Shown here: positions 47,701 to 58,442 of the stretch, one piece after another
Position numbering within the stretch: position 1 is the first letter of the stretch
How the letters are laid out: each line of letters opens with the position of its first letter
DNA from: Fennellomyces sp. T-0311
Lineage: Eukaryota > Mucoromycota > Mucoromycetes > Mucorales > Lichtheimiaceae
Assembly (NCBI GenBank): GCA_025266875.1
Contig: JALLLT010000020.1
Location: forward strand, 372,001 to 436,000
Direction: 5' to 3'
DNA: 64,000 nucleotides
Notes under the pieces: generated by a model
Databases searched by the model: none
What the model saw: the letters and a program-made list of their open reading frames with translations, nothing else
Told to the model about the DNA's origin: nothing
Position numbers and translations under genes: made by a program

Positions 47701-47932
47701 GCAATGCAATGAGGAATCCAATCAGCAGAGCAACAATGACGAGGAAACAGAGTATATAGCCGAGATGTGCTTTGATAAACCGTTTGTATTCAAAGTGTTT
47801 GATCTTGTCCCAAGTAGTAGGGTCTTGTGCGTTGCCTAGCAAGTTGCTGCTACTGCTACTTGGCTGCGGAGAATTCTCATTGGCGTCGTCATTGACCGGA
47901 ATCGCGTCGTAACCTTGTTTCCGTGCCGGCAT
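44749..47932 (-). CDS. Membrane-anchored amidohydrolase with a degenerate second half
   Basis: Six exons: 47932-47331, 47271-46950, 46895-46859 (37 nt), 46805-45832, 45774-45522 and 45467-44749; 968 residues. A single membrane span (about residues 53-77) after a short cytosolic tail makes it type II. The first half is an amidohydrolase: VILQ-like beta domain, VVSPGIVDMHSHLG (HxH metal pair), KMACGENPK, HHALDAYMIPDI, ATFADHWGYKKEAF and LKSDHPVLNSQ. The second half restarts the pattern (GGYIIPGLIVVGSKLGLTE) but lacks the His pair, and continues to TEADAIRFVTSNLQDIFGL. The family includes fungal relatives of imidazolonepropionase/dihydroorotase-type hydrolases with unknown substrates. An in-frame Met at 47956 would add eight residues. 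The tiny exon was found by following the conserved ENPK to RMGEA stretch. Confidence 0.85.
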
Positions 47933-48163
47933 AATGCAGTGGAATGGAAGGAACAACGGCGCGGTAACAAAAAAAGGGCGGTGGTGTCAACTGGCAAGGA
48001 GGTCGCTGCCGGGTTTCATGTTCCGCCTTAGCAACTAAGCATAATATTCCCATCACCACAGCAACAAATTCATGACAACATCTCAAAATGTTTATTATTA
48101 CAGTAGCAGCACCTCATTTGAGTAGAAAGGCAAATTGCAAGATGAAGTAAGGATGGAACAAAT

Positions 48164-49382
48164 TTAGACAGATTCCAACACAGGGGGCTCAACAAAGTCC
48201 TTGGAGACCTTGGTGCCAACATCGGAATCAGCGGCAGCAGAGCCACCATGGAGAGCCAACAAGGCAGAGACATCGAACTTGGGTGCCTTCAAGATCTTGA
48301 CCTTGCGGATATAGGTGTTCTGAAGGGGATAGATGCTCTGGCAAGCCTTCTCGATGCGGACGGCAATGGCATCCTGGGCAGAGGACGAAGCCGACGAGGT
48401 GACCTTGGTAACCAACTCCTTCAAGTCGCAGGCAACAGCCTCCTCGGTCATGATGTCGAACATCTTCTTGCGGATCTGACGGACCTGAGCGGACTGGGCA
48501 TAGGTGGTCTTCTTGATCTGGTTGCGACGACGAGCAGTGAACGAGATGGTGAACAAACGGACGAGGTAACCATCGGTGGTCTTGACATCGACGAAAGCCT
48601 CAATCAAGGTCTGCCACTTCTTGACCATGGAACGGAGCTTGTCCGAGGTCATGTCCATGCCGTAAAAGTTGGTCAAGCAGTTCTTGCCCTGGATTTCGTC
48701 AACCTTCAACTGGATCTTGCGGAAGGCGCGGGCTTCATCCTTGTTAAGGTCACCAAGGGAAGCTTCGACGACACGGCCGTTCAACGAGTCGTTGGCGTTG
48801 CCTAGTTAACCCATACATAATTAACTTTTCCGTTCCTCTTTTTCTTCTTTTGCGGTGTATGTAAAGACTTACGCAAACCCTGGGTACGGTTGACCAAGGT
48901 CTTACCGACCTGGCGCACCTCGAACATGGAGGGAGCCTTGATGTCGTACCAGTCCTTACGGGTGAAGGGATCGACACTATACGATGAAGGGCGTCATGAG
49001 TGTCAAGTGGAAAAAAAACAAAATGCGTATAGTTGGTTTTGCTGCATGAATCGACAAAAGATGGCTGATCGTTTGAATTGGAGTGGAAATGATACAACAA
49101 AGCAATGGTCGACCTGTTGCAAAACTTTAAATCGAAAAGTGGATTACTTACACCTTCTTCTTAAGACCCTTCTTTCCTTTGCTAAGGCGTCTAATAATTG
49201 ACAGGAGTTCGATTAGCATTTTCCATTTCTACCGAATGTCGAAAATATGCTTCGTATTTCGTCTTACTTGTTCTTGCCGACAGCTACAAAATCGGATATA
49301 TCGTTTTAGCAATAGATTCAAGGGTACGATGGATGGATGGGTCAAGATATCCATCATTATCCTTTCTATAGCACGTACCCAT
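48164..49382 (-). CDS. RPS1: 40S ribosomal protein eS1 (S3a)
   Basis: Five exons: 49382-49379 (ATG plus one base), 49283-49268 (16 nt), 49190-49152, 48976-48873 and 48801-48164; 266 residues. Begins [19 protein letters not shown], then [48 protein letters not shown] and [18 protein letters not shown]. The C-terminus ends in [15 protein letters not shown] small-subunit structural protein near the mRNA exit. The two very short first exons were inferred from GTACGT and GTAAGA donors and from the strict conservation of the N-terminus. Confidence 0.95.
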
Positions 49383-50597
49383 TGTGGATGGACTTCTGAA
49401 AAGGAAGTTCTCCTGGGCCACGGCTGCGAAGCTTACTTGTGGTGCTGCCGCTACGCGAAATTTACAAAGTCCGGTCAAACTAAAAGCCTTATTGGACCAA
49501 TAACAATCATGTCTGTGGTAAATCTTGCCGCTTTGCCTGCTTTAGCGCGTTTATGGAAACGAACGGCAACAAGATGCGGACGGATATTGTTCCCCATCGA
49601 TAATATACGCCTTCCGTGATAGTTAAGAATCAAAGCAACGTTGCATACAGTACACTTTGACCTTCACTTGGTATGCGTACGAGCATCCAAACTCTATGAA
49701 GGTACAACAGGCTATTATGAAATAGTACTGGCCGATCATTTGACATTCTCATACAACTGCCTGTACTGATAGAGAGAAATATGCTATGTATATTTAGTAC
49801 GTTGACATTGACGAGAACGCCGTAATTGGAAGCCACGTGCAAGAGATATCTGCCTCGGACATACTTTATGCCGGTTAGTTCATTGTCTAAAGTTGTCATG
49901 CATCTATTCATATGGCTGTGAGAAACTGACAACATCCAGCGTAATCATACAGCAATACGGCACTTGGACCTACATATGATAGCTGATTACATATTAACGC
50001 TATGGACTGCTGATAGAGTGCATTGGCAATCCTCTTCGTTGACTTTGGGATTTGTACCCAGTAAAGTGTGGAGTCTCCCAAATTTGCTTGGGCAGGTGAT
50101 GGCTCTAATAAGATTGGATTGTCGATCCTCGGCTTTGGCGGCAAGTAGTGGAATGTTAACTTTGCAGCCAATGCATTTGTATTGCCGGGTGCTAAACTTG
50201 TTATTGACAGATCAGTATCTATTAAATTGCTTTTCTCCTTATGGCAAGATATCTTGCCTACCATATCATCTGCCCCAGCAGTACACACAAGATGTAACTC
50301 GTACCACGACGGGCGGATACACACAAGGATATATTCCAGAACCCACGGAATAAACACAGCATCGTCGAATATGGCGGTTGTATCGAGATTGCGGATACGG
50401 CACAGTGGGGCTAATGTGCCGGTGATGGACGCAAAGCCCTACGTTCCACAGGTTTCTTTTTGTTTCGGAGAGGTGCCTTCCGAAGCAGGTATTCTATGTA
50501 GGAAGTTCATTTGTTTCAGCTCCGCAAGGAATGAGACTACTTAAAATGACACGTTGCTGACGCAACGACTGGTGGGTTCTTTCTACACACTTTAAAA
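49383..50597. other. Intergenic, no supported gene
   Basis: Open frames overlap on both strands between 49908 and 50357; neither shows a motif, a start context or introns. The pyrimidine-rich leader of p23 lies just before 50598. Confidence 0.45.
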
Positions 50598-51295
50598 ATG
50601 CCTCTTCATCCTACTGTTCTCTGGGCGCAACGCAAGGACTGCATTTACTTAACAGTCCAGCTCATCGACATTACCGTAAGTAACGCGTAACGAACGCGCA
50701 AACGCGCCTTGATCTGCACACGGCGAAATAATCTCACGATTTCCATCGGTTTCATAGAAACCTGAAATCAACGTAAAGCCAGAAAGCTTTCATTTCAAGG
50801 GAAAGGGTGAGAAGGAGCAGAATGAATACGAAGCTGACCTTGAGTTCTATGGTCCGGTCGATGTACCAGTAAGCTTTTTTTTCGCATTCTGAACGAATGG
50901 CTTCCTCTGACACTGTGGCTTTATTTATATAGAAATCCAAGCAACACTTGACCCCCCGTAACCTGACCATGATTATCTATAAGAAGGAAGAGGGGTTCTG
51001 GCCCCGCCTTCAGAAGGACAAGAAGAAGCCCAACTTTCTCAAGGTCGATTTTGCACGATGGAAGGATGAGGATGATGAAGAGGAAGAGGGTCCAGAAGAT
51101 CCCATGGGTGCCATGGATTTCTCTAGCTTAATGCAGCAGGCTGGCAGCAACCTCTCCATGAACGACATGGTAAGAAGCCCAACTTCCGTGCGTACACTCG
51201 AACTGACCTTTGCTTGCCAATAGGGCGATGATGCTGATTCCGACAGCAGTGATGATGAGGATGATGAGCCAACAACGGCCCAAAAGAAGGATTAA
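50598..51295 (+). CDS. SBA1: Hsp90 co-chaperone p23 (Sba1-like)
   Basis: Four exons: 50598-50675, 50758-50868, 50933-51169 and 51224-51295; 165 residues. The CS domain starts MPLHPTVLWAQRKDCIYLTV and continues FHFKGKGEKEQNEYEADLEF. It contains the p23 signature WPRLQKDKKKPNFLKVDF (after EEGF) and then WKDEDDEEEE. The tail is acidic and ends DDEPTTAQKKD, with a MGAMDFSSLMQ segment typical of p23. It binds ATP-bound Hsp90 and slows client release in the cytosol. Confidence 0.96.
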
Positions 51296-52089
51296 GCCTC
51301 GCCTATGCGGGTAAAGATAAATAAAATGTGATGGTGTGATGCCGGCTTGTCCGGTTAGAGCATACACTCTCAGTTCTGGACGTACTTCTTGCTGCCATTT
51401 GCGGATGATCACGCGCACCTTACTGGGTATTCGGGAAGGGTCGCTGGGTTGAATGGTGTTGTTGTGGCCTCTTGTATCACACCCCTGCTTCTTTGCTGCC
51501 GTTCGTCACATCACATAAACCAATTTGGGCATCTAGAACAAACTAACCGAGAAAGCGGCTTTCAAACGCCCGGTCCTAAAATCGTCTATCATCCCGTATA
51601 TCGTGCTACGTACATGCGCACGGGAACGGCGACTGCCCATATCGCGCAATTAAGTCTATACTTGATCTTTTCGTTGCTATGTGCTGGTAATTATGTCCAG
51701 ACCGTCAGGATCATTGAGAACAGTTTGTCTTGCGATATAAAATATTGGAACCGTCCGCAAGTACTTATTAGGATATAGTCATCACATAAGAGGTTTGACG
51801 TTTGGTGTTCCAATAAAACGCAATTAGGAAATTAACATGATGGCAGCCACAAGGAAGTTTTCGGCCAATGATGACCGGACTTGATGCTTTGATAATGCAA
51901 AAGTAACCTCTGCAGAAGTAGCTTGCTCATCCCAAACTACGCCACAACTATTTTCTCGGGAAATGTGAAGGTAGGACAAGGACTCAAAACTGGTTGTTCG
52001 TGCACAGTATTTAACCTTCAGCAGCCACCTCATTGCTGCGTATCCCTCTTTCCTTTATTCCCTCCTTTTACGTTTCTTCTACTTTCAAA
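51296..52089. other. Intergenic, nothing recognised
   Basis: 3' of p23 and upstream of the following gene. A possible TATA-like TATTTAACC occurs at about 52008-52016. Confidence 0.45.
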
Positions 52090-53840
52090 ATGGCCGAGGA
52101 AAAAAACCAAAGCTTTACAGCTGTTTCTTTTCCAGAAAGCAAAGATGAGCAAGAGCAATTGATTCACTGTCGTAAGCCATCACAGCAAGATGAAGTCGTC
52201 GATGACGTTGTCGAGGATATAAACGGCAGCCGTGTATCGAGTGCGTTAGCATAGATAACAGCAAGGGAAAAAGGGCTCTTCTCACCTTCAATTACTACAG
52301 AAGCTTTCCGACGAATCGTTATTTTGGTTACGTGTTCCATTTTAGGATTTTTTTGCTTGAACGGACTTATTTTACAGGTTGAAAAAAAGCTGCTCTGGGT
52401 AAAATTATATTTCAAATATCCTGATAAGATTTTGCAGATGTATCCTATTGGATCCACTTGTCCCAAGAATTTGAAGGCTATGCTTGACTATCCAAACAGC
52501 TTTCCTCGAATGGTAGCACTTACACAGTTGGATGCGTCAATGTGGTTTCTGGCTAAACGATATGCTGAAGGTAAATACTTCCATTTTAGAAGAGCACCGA
52601 AACGTAGACACGTATCTTACTATGAATGTCGTCGGTATAGAATACCTCGGAAATTGCTATGTTTCTAATTCCTATATCCCTACTATTCCAAACGGCGAAT
52701 TACCCGAACTGTTCACTGACCCTAATGATGGATATTCTCACAACGTTATTGAGAGACCAGTTGACACCAGCACACCTGTGCTTTCGTTTTCAGTAGCCGA
52801 CATTCAAGCGTTAGAGATTAATGCGGGCCACGGTATCGCGGTTGCCGTTTACATTGAGGATGCCCAAAATTCCAATATAACGCACAAGACGAATCAGAGC
52901 ACACACGATGACTTGGTGAATCTTTATTTCAAAGAATACGACGATGAGGATAATACTCAAAAATTTGTCGATATCCATTGGAAAACGGATGGCTCTGGAT
53001 CAGCAGCTGTCAATTTTCTTCCTAGTCAGGCCACCAATAGTACTGTGCAATGTATCTTGAAAATTGTACTCCCAAACGTGGCCCAATTAAATGATCAAAG
53101 CAGCAAAACGGCATTACAAGATCTTTCGATCAGTATCAAGGAAGGACGAATCTTAGCCGAACACGTTGCGTTCGATCACTTTACGGCCAGAGTTGGGCGT
53201 GGCTTAGTGGAAGCAAGGGTATGTTTCCGTGTTACAAAATGTATGGAATAATTTACTAAAATTGGTGATTCTTTTTATAGAGTATCCGAGCTAATCGGTT
53301 GATTGCTGCTGTCCTCGATGGTGAGATTGCATTGTATGGTCCAAAAATTAAGCAAGCTCTTGCTGCTGGTGTCATTCGTGGATCTTCAACTGTTCTCGCC
53401 AAAGTTGATGCGGATCATTCCAAATTTGACATTATCAACATGTGCTCGAGTGGATACACGTACACCGACGTTATGGTAACTATAATCTTGATAACCTTAT
53501 AGGTAAAAATCTCACTTTTTTGTTTTTCAACAAATAGATGACAGAAAACAGTCTGGACTATTTCGCTGCAGACTTTTATGTCTATCGAGATAATGGAGCG
53601 CCCAAGAACCTCGGTCTAGACCCAATGATAACGATAGACGGTGATGTCTATGGTAGTGCTCCTCAAGGTTTTGCACATATTGACGATGGCAGCACTAATG
53701 TGTATAAGACTGGCTATATGGGAGTGTCCGAGAACAGCGGATCACATATTCTTGTCTATAGTGGTGCAAAGACACCTGGAAGTCGCACGATGAACTCAAG
53801 ATTTTTATATGGACTTTATTATGAAAATACTGAATATTAA
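52090..53840 (+). CDS. Hypothetical type II membrane protein, about 505 residues
   Basis: Exons 52090-52171, 52262-52570, 52590-53218, 53281-53475 and 53538-53840. A soluble acidic N-terminus (MAEEKNQSFTAVSFPESKDE) is followed by one membrane helix (VILVTCSILGFFCLNGLIL), so most of the protein should be outside the cytosol or luminal. The large domain has repeated beta-strand-like segments (LTMNVVGIEYLGNCYVSN, ILAEHVAFDHFTARVGRGL, GVIRGSSTVLAKVDADHS), resembling proteins with beta-helical adhesin-like repeats; this is only a resemblance. The junction 52570/52590 is unusual: the frame changes across a 19-nt segment that begins with GT and ends with AG. All other introns are 60-90 nt. Confidence 0.65.
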
Positions 53841-54376
53841 ATACATAAGCACACTGTGACCTTTACAAAAAAATGTTTTAGGCAAGAAATGATGAAGTTT
53901 ATAGACAGCCATGCCTTATTCGTAGACGGTAAAGAAGTTAGAAAGTGTTTAATCTGTAACGAACGTTACATAGTATGTAGCCACACGTAATACTGCATAC
54001 GAACGTACGTTGGAGCATTCATCAATCATCATGAATTCGAGGTCTGTAATTCGACGAACATGATACGCTGCTTTCAAGTACGGATAGGAGGGATTGTGTA
54101 CACAGCACAATCAATCACTAATCAGTAATATGTATAGGCAATTGAAAGTAAGGCAAGTAAAGCGTTCGTTTGAAAAGTGTATAAATTACGTAACTATACG
54201 GCATTATAGAGCTTTTTAAAAGCAATCAGAAGATATGATATCAAAAGTGTCACTGAACGCACAGCTGTGGCAAAGTATATACATCCACCAATTTATTTTA
54301 CATCCATTGGACACTAAATTCAAGGTTCTGTTTGAGCTGTACGGCTAAAAGGGGTAATATGCACGGCCTACACTTA
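53841..54376. other. Intergenic, nothing recognised
   Basis: Convergent 3' regions of two unknown genes. AT-rich, short frames only. Confidence 0.5.
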
Positions 54377-55297
54377 TCAACTGGTAAAATCGGAAATACC
54401 TTTCCGTAAAAAGACGATTCGTTCTGCCTCAGGGGTACCCTGCTGATATCCATATTCATTCTCGTAATACGATAAAACATCGCGCGCGAGAAGATAAAGC
54501 TTGTATCGACTGTCGGTTACAGAATCACTGTCACCTTGCAAGGTCAAGGAATCATTATAGATTTGCTGCGGTTCTCGATCATGCATTAGTTTTCTTCGCC
54601 GCTTTGAGGGTTGGCCAGCAAAAGACTTGGCATAATTTTCCATGAAAATCTCGTGTTTTTTCCAACGGCAAAATAAGTCGCTCGGTAGTGTCCTTTGTAC
54701 AAGCTCGCTGATGTCATCGTCTTTCCTTGGAGGCCAATATACGGCAGGCTTTTTGTACTGTACGATCGGTTGTTCCTTTGATTCCAGGGCGCGAATCGCC
54801 TTAGGCCGGAAGTAAAGTTTAGCGTTCGCAATAAGATTTTTTGACTGTGTAAAAGTCGACCAGAAGATAAGTAACCATGGAATTCTCTTGCTGGTATAAG
54901 ATGCTATTAGGATTATGCTATTTCGCATCTGTGCATCAACAGCTGATGGTGATTTTCGTATACAGAGCCTGCGTGTTAATTTTGTGTAAGTGTCTGTGAC
55001 CCGATGTGCTTGTTGGAAATATAGTAGTATCGTTCGTAGAATCAAGTATAGTAATATATAAGCAATCGCTTGTATAAGTGAGTTGAACATGATTTGATCT
55101 GCATCGTAGAACACGGTACTGCACGAAGGATGCGAGTAAGATATATTTGACTGGGTCATGGTAAGAAAATGTAGCGAATGTAGGAGAAAAAGAAGAGACG
55201 AGCTGACAGAAACGGGAAGACCCTGCACTTTCATGCGGGTATTGAGCGTGAAACTTGTTGGCCGATTTGGAGATACCCGTCTCTCACGTGCATTCAA
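54377..55297 (-). CDS. Hypothetical membrane protein
   Basis: One frame of 306 residues without introns. Possible starts: 55297, 55234 (MKVQGLPVSVSSSLLFLLHS) or 55159 (MTQSNISYSHPSCSTVFY). A hydrophobic segment at SLIQAIAYILLYLILRTILL and a second at IPWLLIFWSTF suggest two membrane passes. The C-terminal half is soluble, charged and helical (KKPAVYWPPRKDDDISELVQ, KSFAGQPSKRRRKLMHDRE, YKLYLLARDVLSYYENEY). No family recognised. Confidence 0.6.
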   Translation of the reverse strand: MNARERRVSPNRPTSFTLNTRMKVQGLPVSVSSSLLFLLHSLHFLTMTQSNISYSHPSCSTVFYDADQIMFNSLIQAIAYILLYLILRTILLYFQQAHRVTDTYTKLTRRLCIRKSPSAVDAQMRNSIILIASYTSKRIPWLLIFWSTFTQSKNLIANAKLYFRPKAIRALESKEQPIVQYKKPAVYWPPRKDDDISELVQRTLPSDLFCRWKKHEIFMENYAKSFAGQPSKRRRKLMHDREPQQIYNDSLTLQGDSDSVTDSRYKLYLLARDVLSYYENEYGYQQGTPEAERIVFLRKGISDFTS

Positions 55298-56771
55298 TCA
55301 TGCATGACTTCATCAACAGTAACAGACTTTTCAGGGTGCACCGATATTATGTCTGTTTCACCAAAGAAACAGGTAATGACAGCTTTTGCATGGTTGATCA
55401 TCCTCGTCATCGTGATTTATTCGTTCACATGTCCGTCCGACAGAGTGGTACCATGAAGTTTCTTATGATTTGATGTGATGGGCAGCCGTAAAATTTACAG
55501 TCATGTTTAATATCGCGATGTGCATTCGTAGAAAAGTCGATTTATACACTTGTGTACGTTCATACAGAGGGTAACGATGTATGAATTCTATCCCAAAATC
55601 ATTACATAAGGCTTCTCCCGAGTACTTGCTTACAAGTATCTTCCAAAATAATCGTATAACTACGTATGAACGCGATAGATTATATGTTTGTCATCGGTAT
55701 ATTTCTTTGCAGCATCCTAAAACAAGTGCAGTAAATGTGTTTTTGGCTCTGTTAAGGAGACAATCTTATAATATTTACCGCATTCCTCGCTCTTATCGTT
55801 CCAAACAGTACCTAACTCCTTTGAGAAATACGTAATAGAGTCCAAAAGTCATGAGTCCAAGATACGGTATCATTTCCAGTAAAATCCAATCAATGTGGGT
55901 GCTTCATTGCAGTATCAAAAAAGTATGAGGCCATACGACAAGCTGTGGAATATAATGTTTTCTTCGAAACGTTTTGAGCAAGTTCTATTAATTCCTTTTA
56001 ATTACATTTGAATTAAAAGCCACTGGATAATGAAAAACGGAGCCTTGCTGATCTCGAGAAAAGGAGAGCATTGAATCTGCAAGACGACTTAAACTTTGCA
56101 GTTGAATTTTTTCGGAATATAGTACTATATTTACGTATGCATGCGGTCGCTCACTTTGTCTGTGCCTTGGTGGCTTGACACAGCCAGTATGCCTGAAAAC
56201 CAAAGAAACGCCGAAGTTTACTCAACGAGCTTATGTTGTATGAAGTATCGTCTGTACCTATTCCATAATAGGTTGACTTATGCAGATAATGTTCATAAAT
56301 TAAGCTAACCATTGCCTTGTAGTAGTTATACATAATTTGATGAAGTTTCACGTCCAAAAACTCTATGAGACAATAGCTCCTTTGGACGTTACTATGTTAT
56401 ATAATTAATATCCAATTGTCTAGCAAAATATTGCCAAGATTGAAATTACATCGTTACTTTAATACTAATACTTTACAACTGGATACTTCTACGCTTTACC
56501 TTCTGTGTATTCTAAGCTGTCTGGTTAACAGTATGCCTTTTCATAATTCTCTTGCTTTTCATTGACTTGTCAGTTTCGAATTACATGAGTTTTTGTACTC
56601 CTGATGCACCGGCACACAACAAGAAAGTTAAGTTACTTATGCGGAGCATTATGCAACTTAGAGTTAACCTGCTAAGAATTTGGTTTCGCGTATTCCTTCG
56701 GCAGTTAGAAGTTAATAGCTATTATAATACATATATGACTTCCTAGTTTACAGATATATCACAGCTGGAAA
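55298..56771. other. 1.5 kb without a supported gene
   Basis: AT-rich; short frames on both strands, none with motifs. No repeats noted. Confidence 0.45.
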
Positions 56772-58163
56772 CTACATCTTCGATTTAACAGGATAGACCT
56801 TTGATAGCCATTTTTCTAATAGTTCGTTGCAGACAGCTGGCTGCTCCCACAGCACCCAGTGTCCAGCGCCTCTGACGTTGTGAACTTCAATATTAGGAAT
56901 ATATTTCTCGATGCCATTTGCCATGGAAGGTGGCAGCGCTGGGTCAAGTTCAGAAGTAACCATCATCGCAGGCTTCCTAATCACTGGATCCAGATCTTAA
57001 AAACAATATTAAAATTCTGTCGTCACTGTCATCGATATGGATTGTATTTACCTTTTGAAGCTTCATAATTATATTTGTATCGTTTGTACATTTTAAGCCC
57101 TCCTCCAGCACCTGCCTTTTCGCACATCGCTACGTAATAATCAAGAACCTATAAAAGTGTTGGATTGAGAATGTTGGATTGAATATTATAATTCATACTT
57201 TTTGGGGGATCTTATCACTTTTAGCGATTTCTGGTCGGCCTCGAACGAGCATACCGGTTGTTTTATCCATCATGCTCGTTGCTTCTGTGATAGGCCGGAG
57301 CATCCGCTTGAAGAAGGCTTCGGGCTGTAGAGTGATCATGCATTGTAAGGTTACTTGGTCCTAAGAAACGATTATGTACGCTTACATTCTCGTTGATCTC
57401 TTGTTCTGCCACAGGTGATGCCAAATGGAGCTGGTATCTAAAGCTGGGTATAACCTTGACAATATCTTCTAAGGTGCCCTTGAGCTGATCTGGAAGTAGA
57501 TATGGTGTACAGAAGCTTGCCACTGGTGTATCACGGCGAAAAAGATGAATTAGGTATTGAAATTATGCGCAAATATGCAATACCAGTAACCCTGTACCTG
57601 CAACGGTGCGCTCTGGGTAAAATTGAGCGAATCTCCAAGCCGCTAAACCTCCCCAGTCATGACCAATCACAGTAACAGTGGGAATCTGAAGGTGATCAAG
57701 CAAAGCAGCAAAGTCACCACAGATTGCCTTGTCAGTATATGATGAGGGCTCCGCAGGAACATCCTAGATATGTGCAATGTAGAATTCTGTTAATCCCTCT
57801 TATATAAATTCACGATAGTAGTGGAACTGACCGTTTCGCCAAATCCTCGTAATGTTGGCGCAATAACACGGTAGCCAAGGTTGACAAGGAAAGGAATCTG
57901 CTCACGCCAGCCTAGGATAATCAATTTTAAGCCGTTACTCTACTTTCTACAAAATAGTTCGCATGTACCACACCAACTGTCGGCGTTTTTGGGTTGAATA
58001 TTACCAAGCAACAAACAAATATTAATATAACTTACAGATCTGGCCAGCCGTGAATGAGCAAAAGAGCCTTCTCCGATGAGTGGCTCTCGTCAACATAGTG
58101 AATTTTAATGCCATTAACTTGGCTGTATTGATGATTGAAAGTTGCAGGATCGTTTGCGTTCAT
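56772..58163 (-). CDS. Soluble epoxide hydrolase-like alpha/beta hydrolase
   Basis: Seven exons from ATG 58163 to stop 56772. Begins MNANDPATFNHQYSQVNGIK. Landmarks: oxyanion-hole HGWPD (LLLIHGWPDL), VIAPTLRGFGET, nucleophile motif VIGHDWGGLAAW (Asp), a lid region with RYQLHLASPVAEQEINEN and Tyr residues, the acid in MMVTSELDPALPPSM, and the catalytic His in RGAGHWVLWEQP. Together these match fungal and plant epoxide hydrolases, which hydrate epoxides to diols. No signal peptide. The substrate is unknown. The MULE transposon starts 91 bp upstream of the start codon, inside the likely promoter. Confidence 0.9.
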
Positions 58164-58253
58164 TGTGCTGAAAGAGAAGCAAAAGAAATATCGAATTTCG
58201 TGACAAGGCGATCGCTTTAAAATAGGCTATTTTAAAAACCGATGCATTTCCCA

Positions 58254-58261
58254 AACAATTT
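58254..58261. repeat. Left target site duplication of the MULE
   Basis: AACAATTT, repeated exactly at 62160-62167 on the other side of the element. Confidence 0.9.
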
Positions 58262-58405
58262 GGGTTTTACCTCGCGCACACCAAATTTTTACCTCGCGCA
58301 CACCAAACCACCCAGTCACTTTAGTAAAATGTGCTGAGAATAGAAATCACCTTGCGCACACCAAATCACCTTGCGCACACCAAATCACCTTGCGCACACC
58401 AAATT
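58262..58405. repeat. Left terminal inverted repeat plus 19-bp subterminal array
   Basis: 103-bp inverted repeat (58262-58364) followed by further units of CACCTTGCGCACACCAAAT. Such arrays in MULE ends are typical binding sites of the transposase. Confidence 0.9.
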
Positions 58406-58442
58406 CAGTCAAAAGTTTTTTGCTTAAGATCATCAGATCAAA

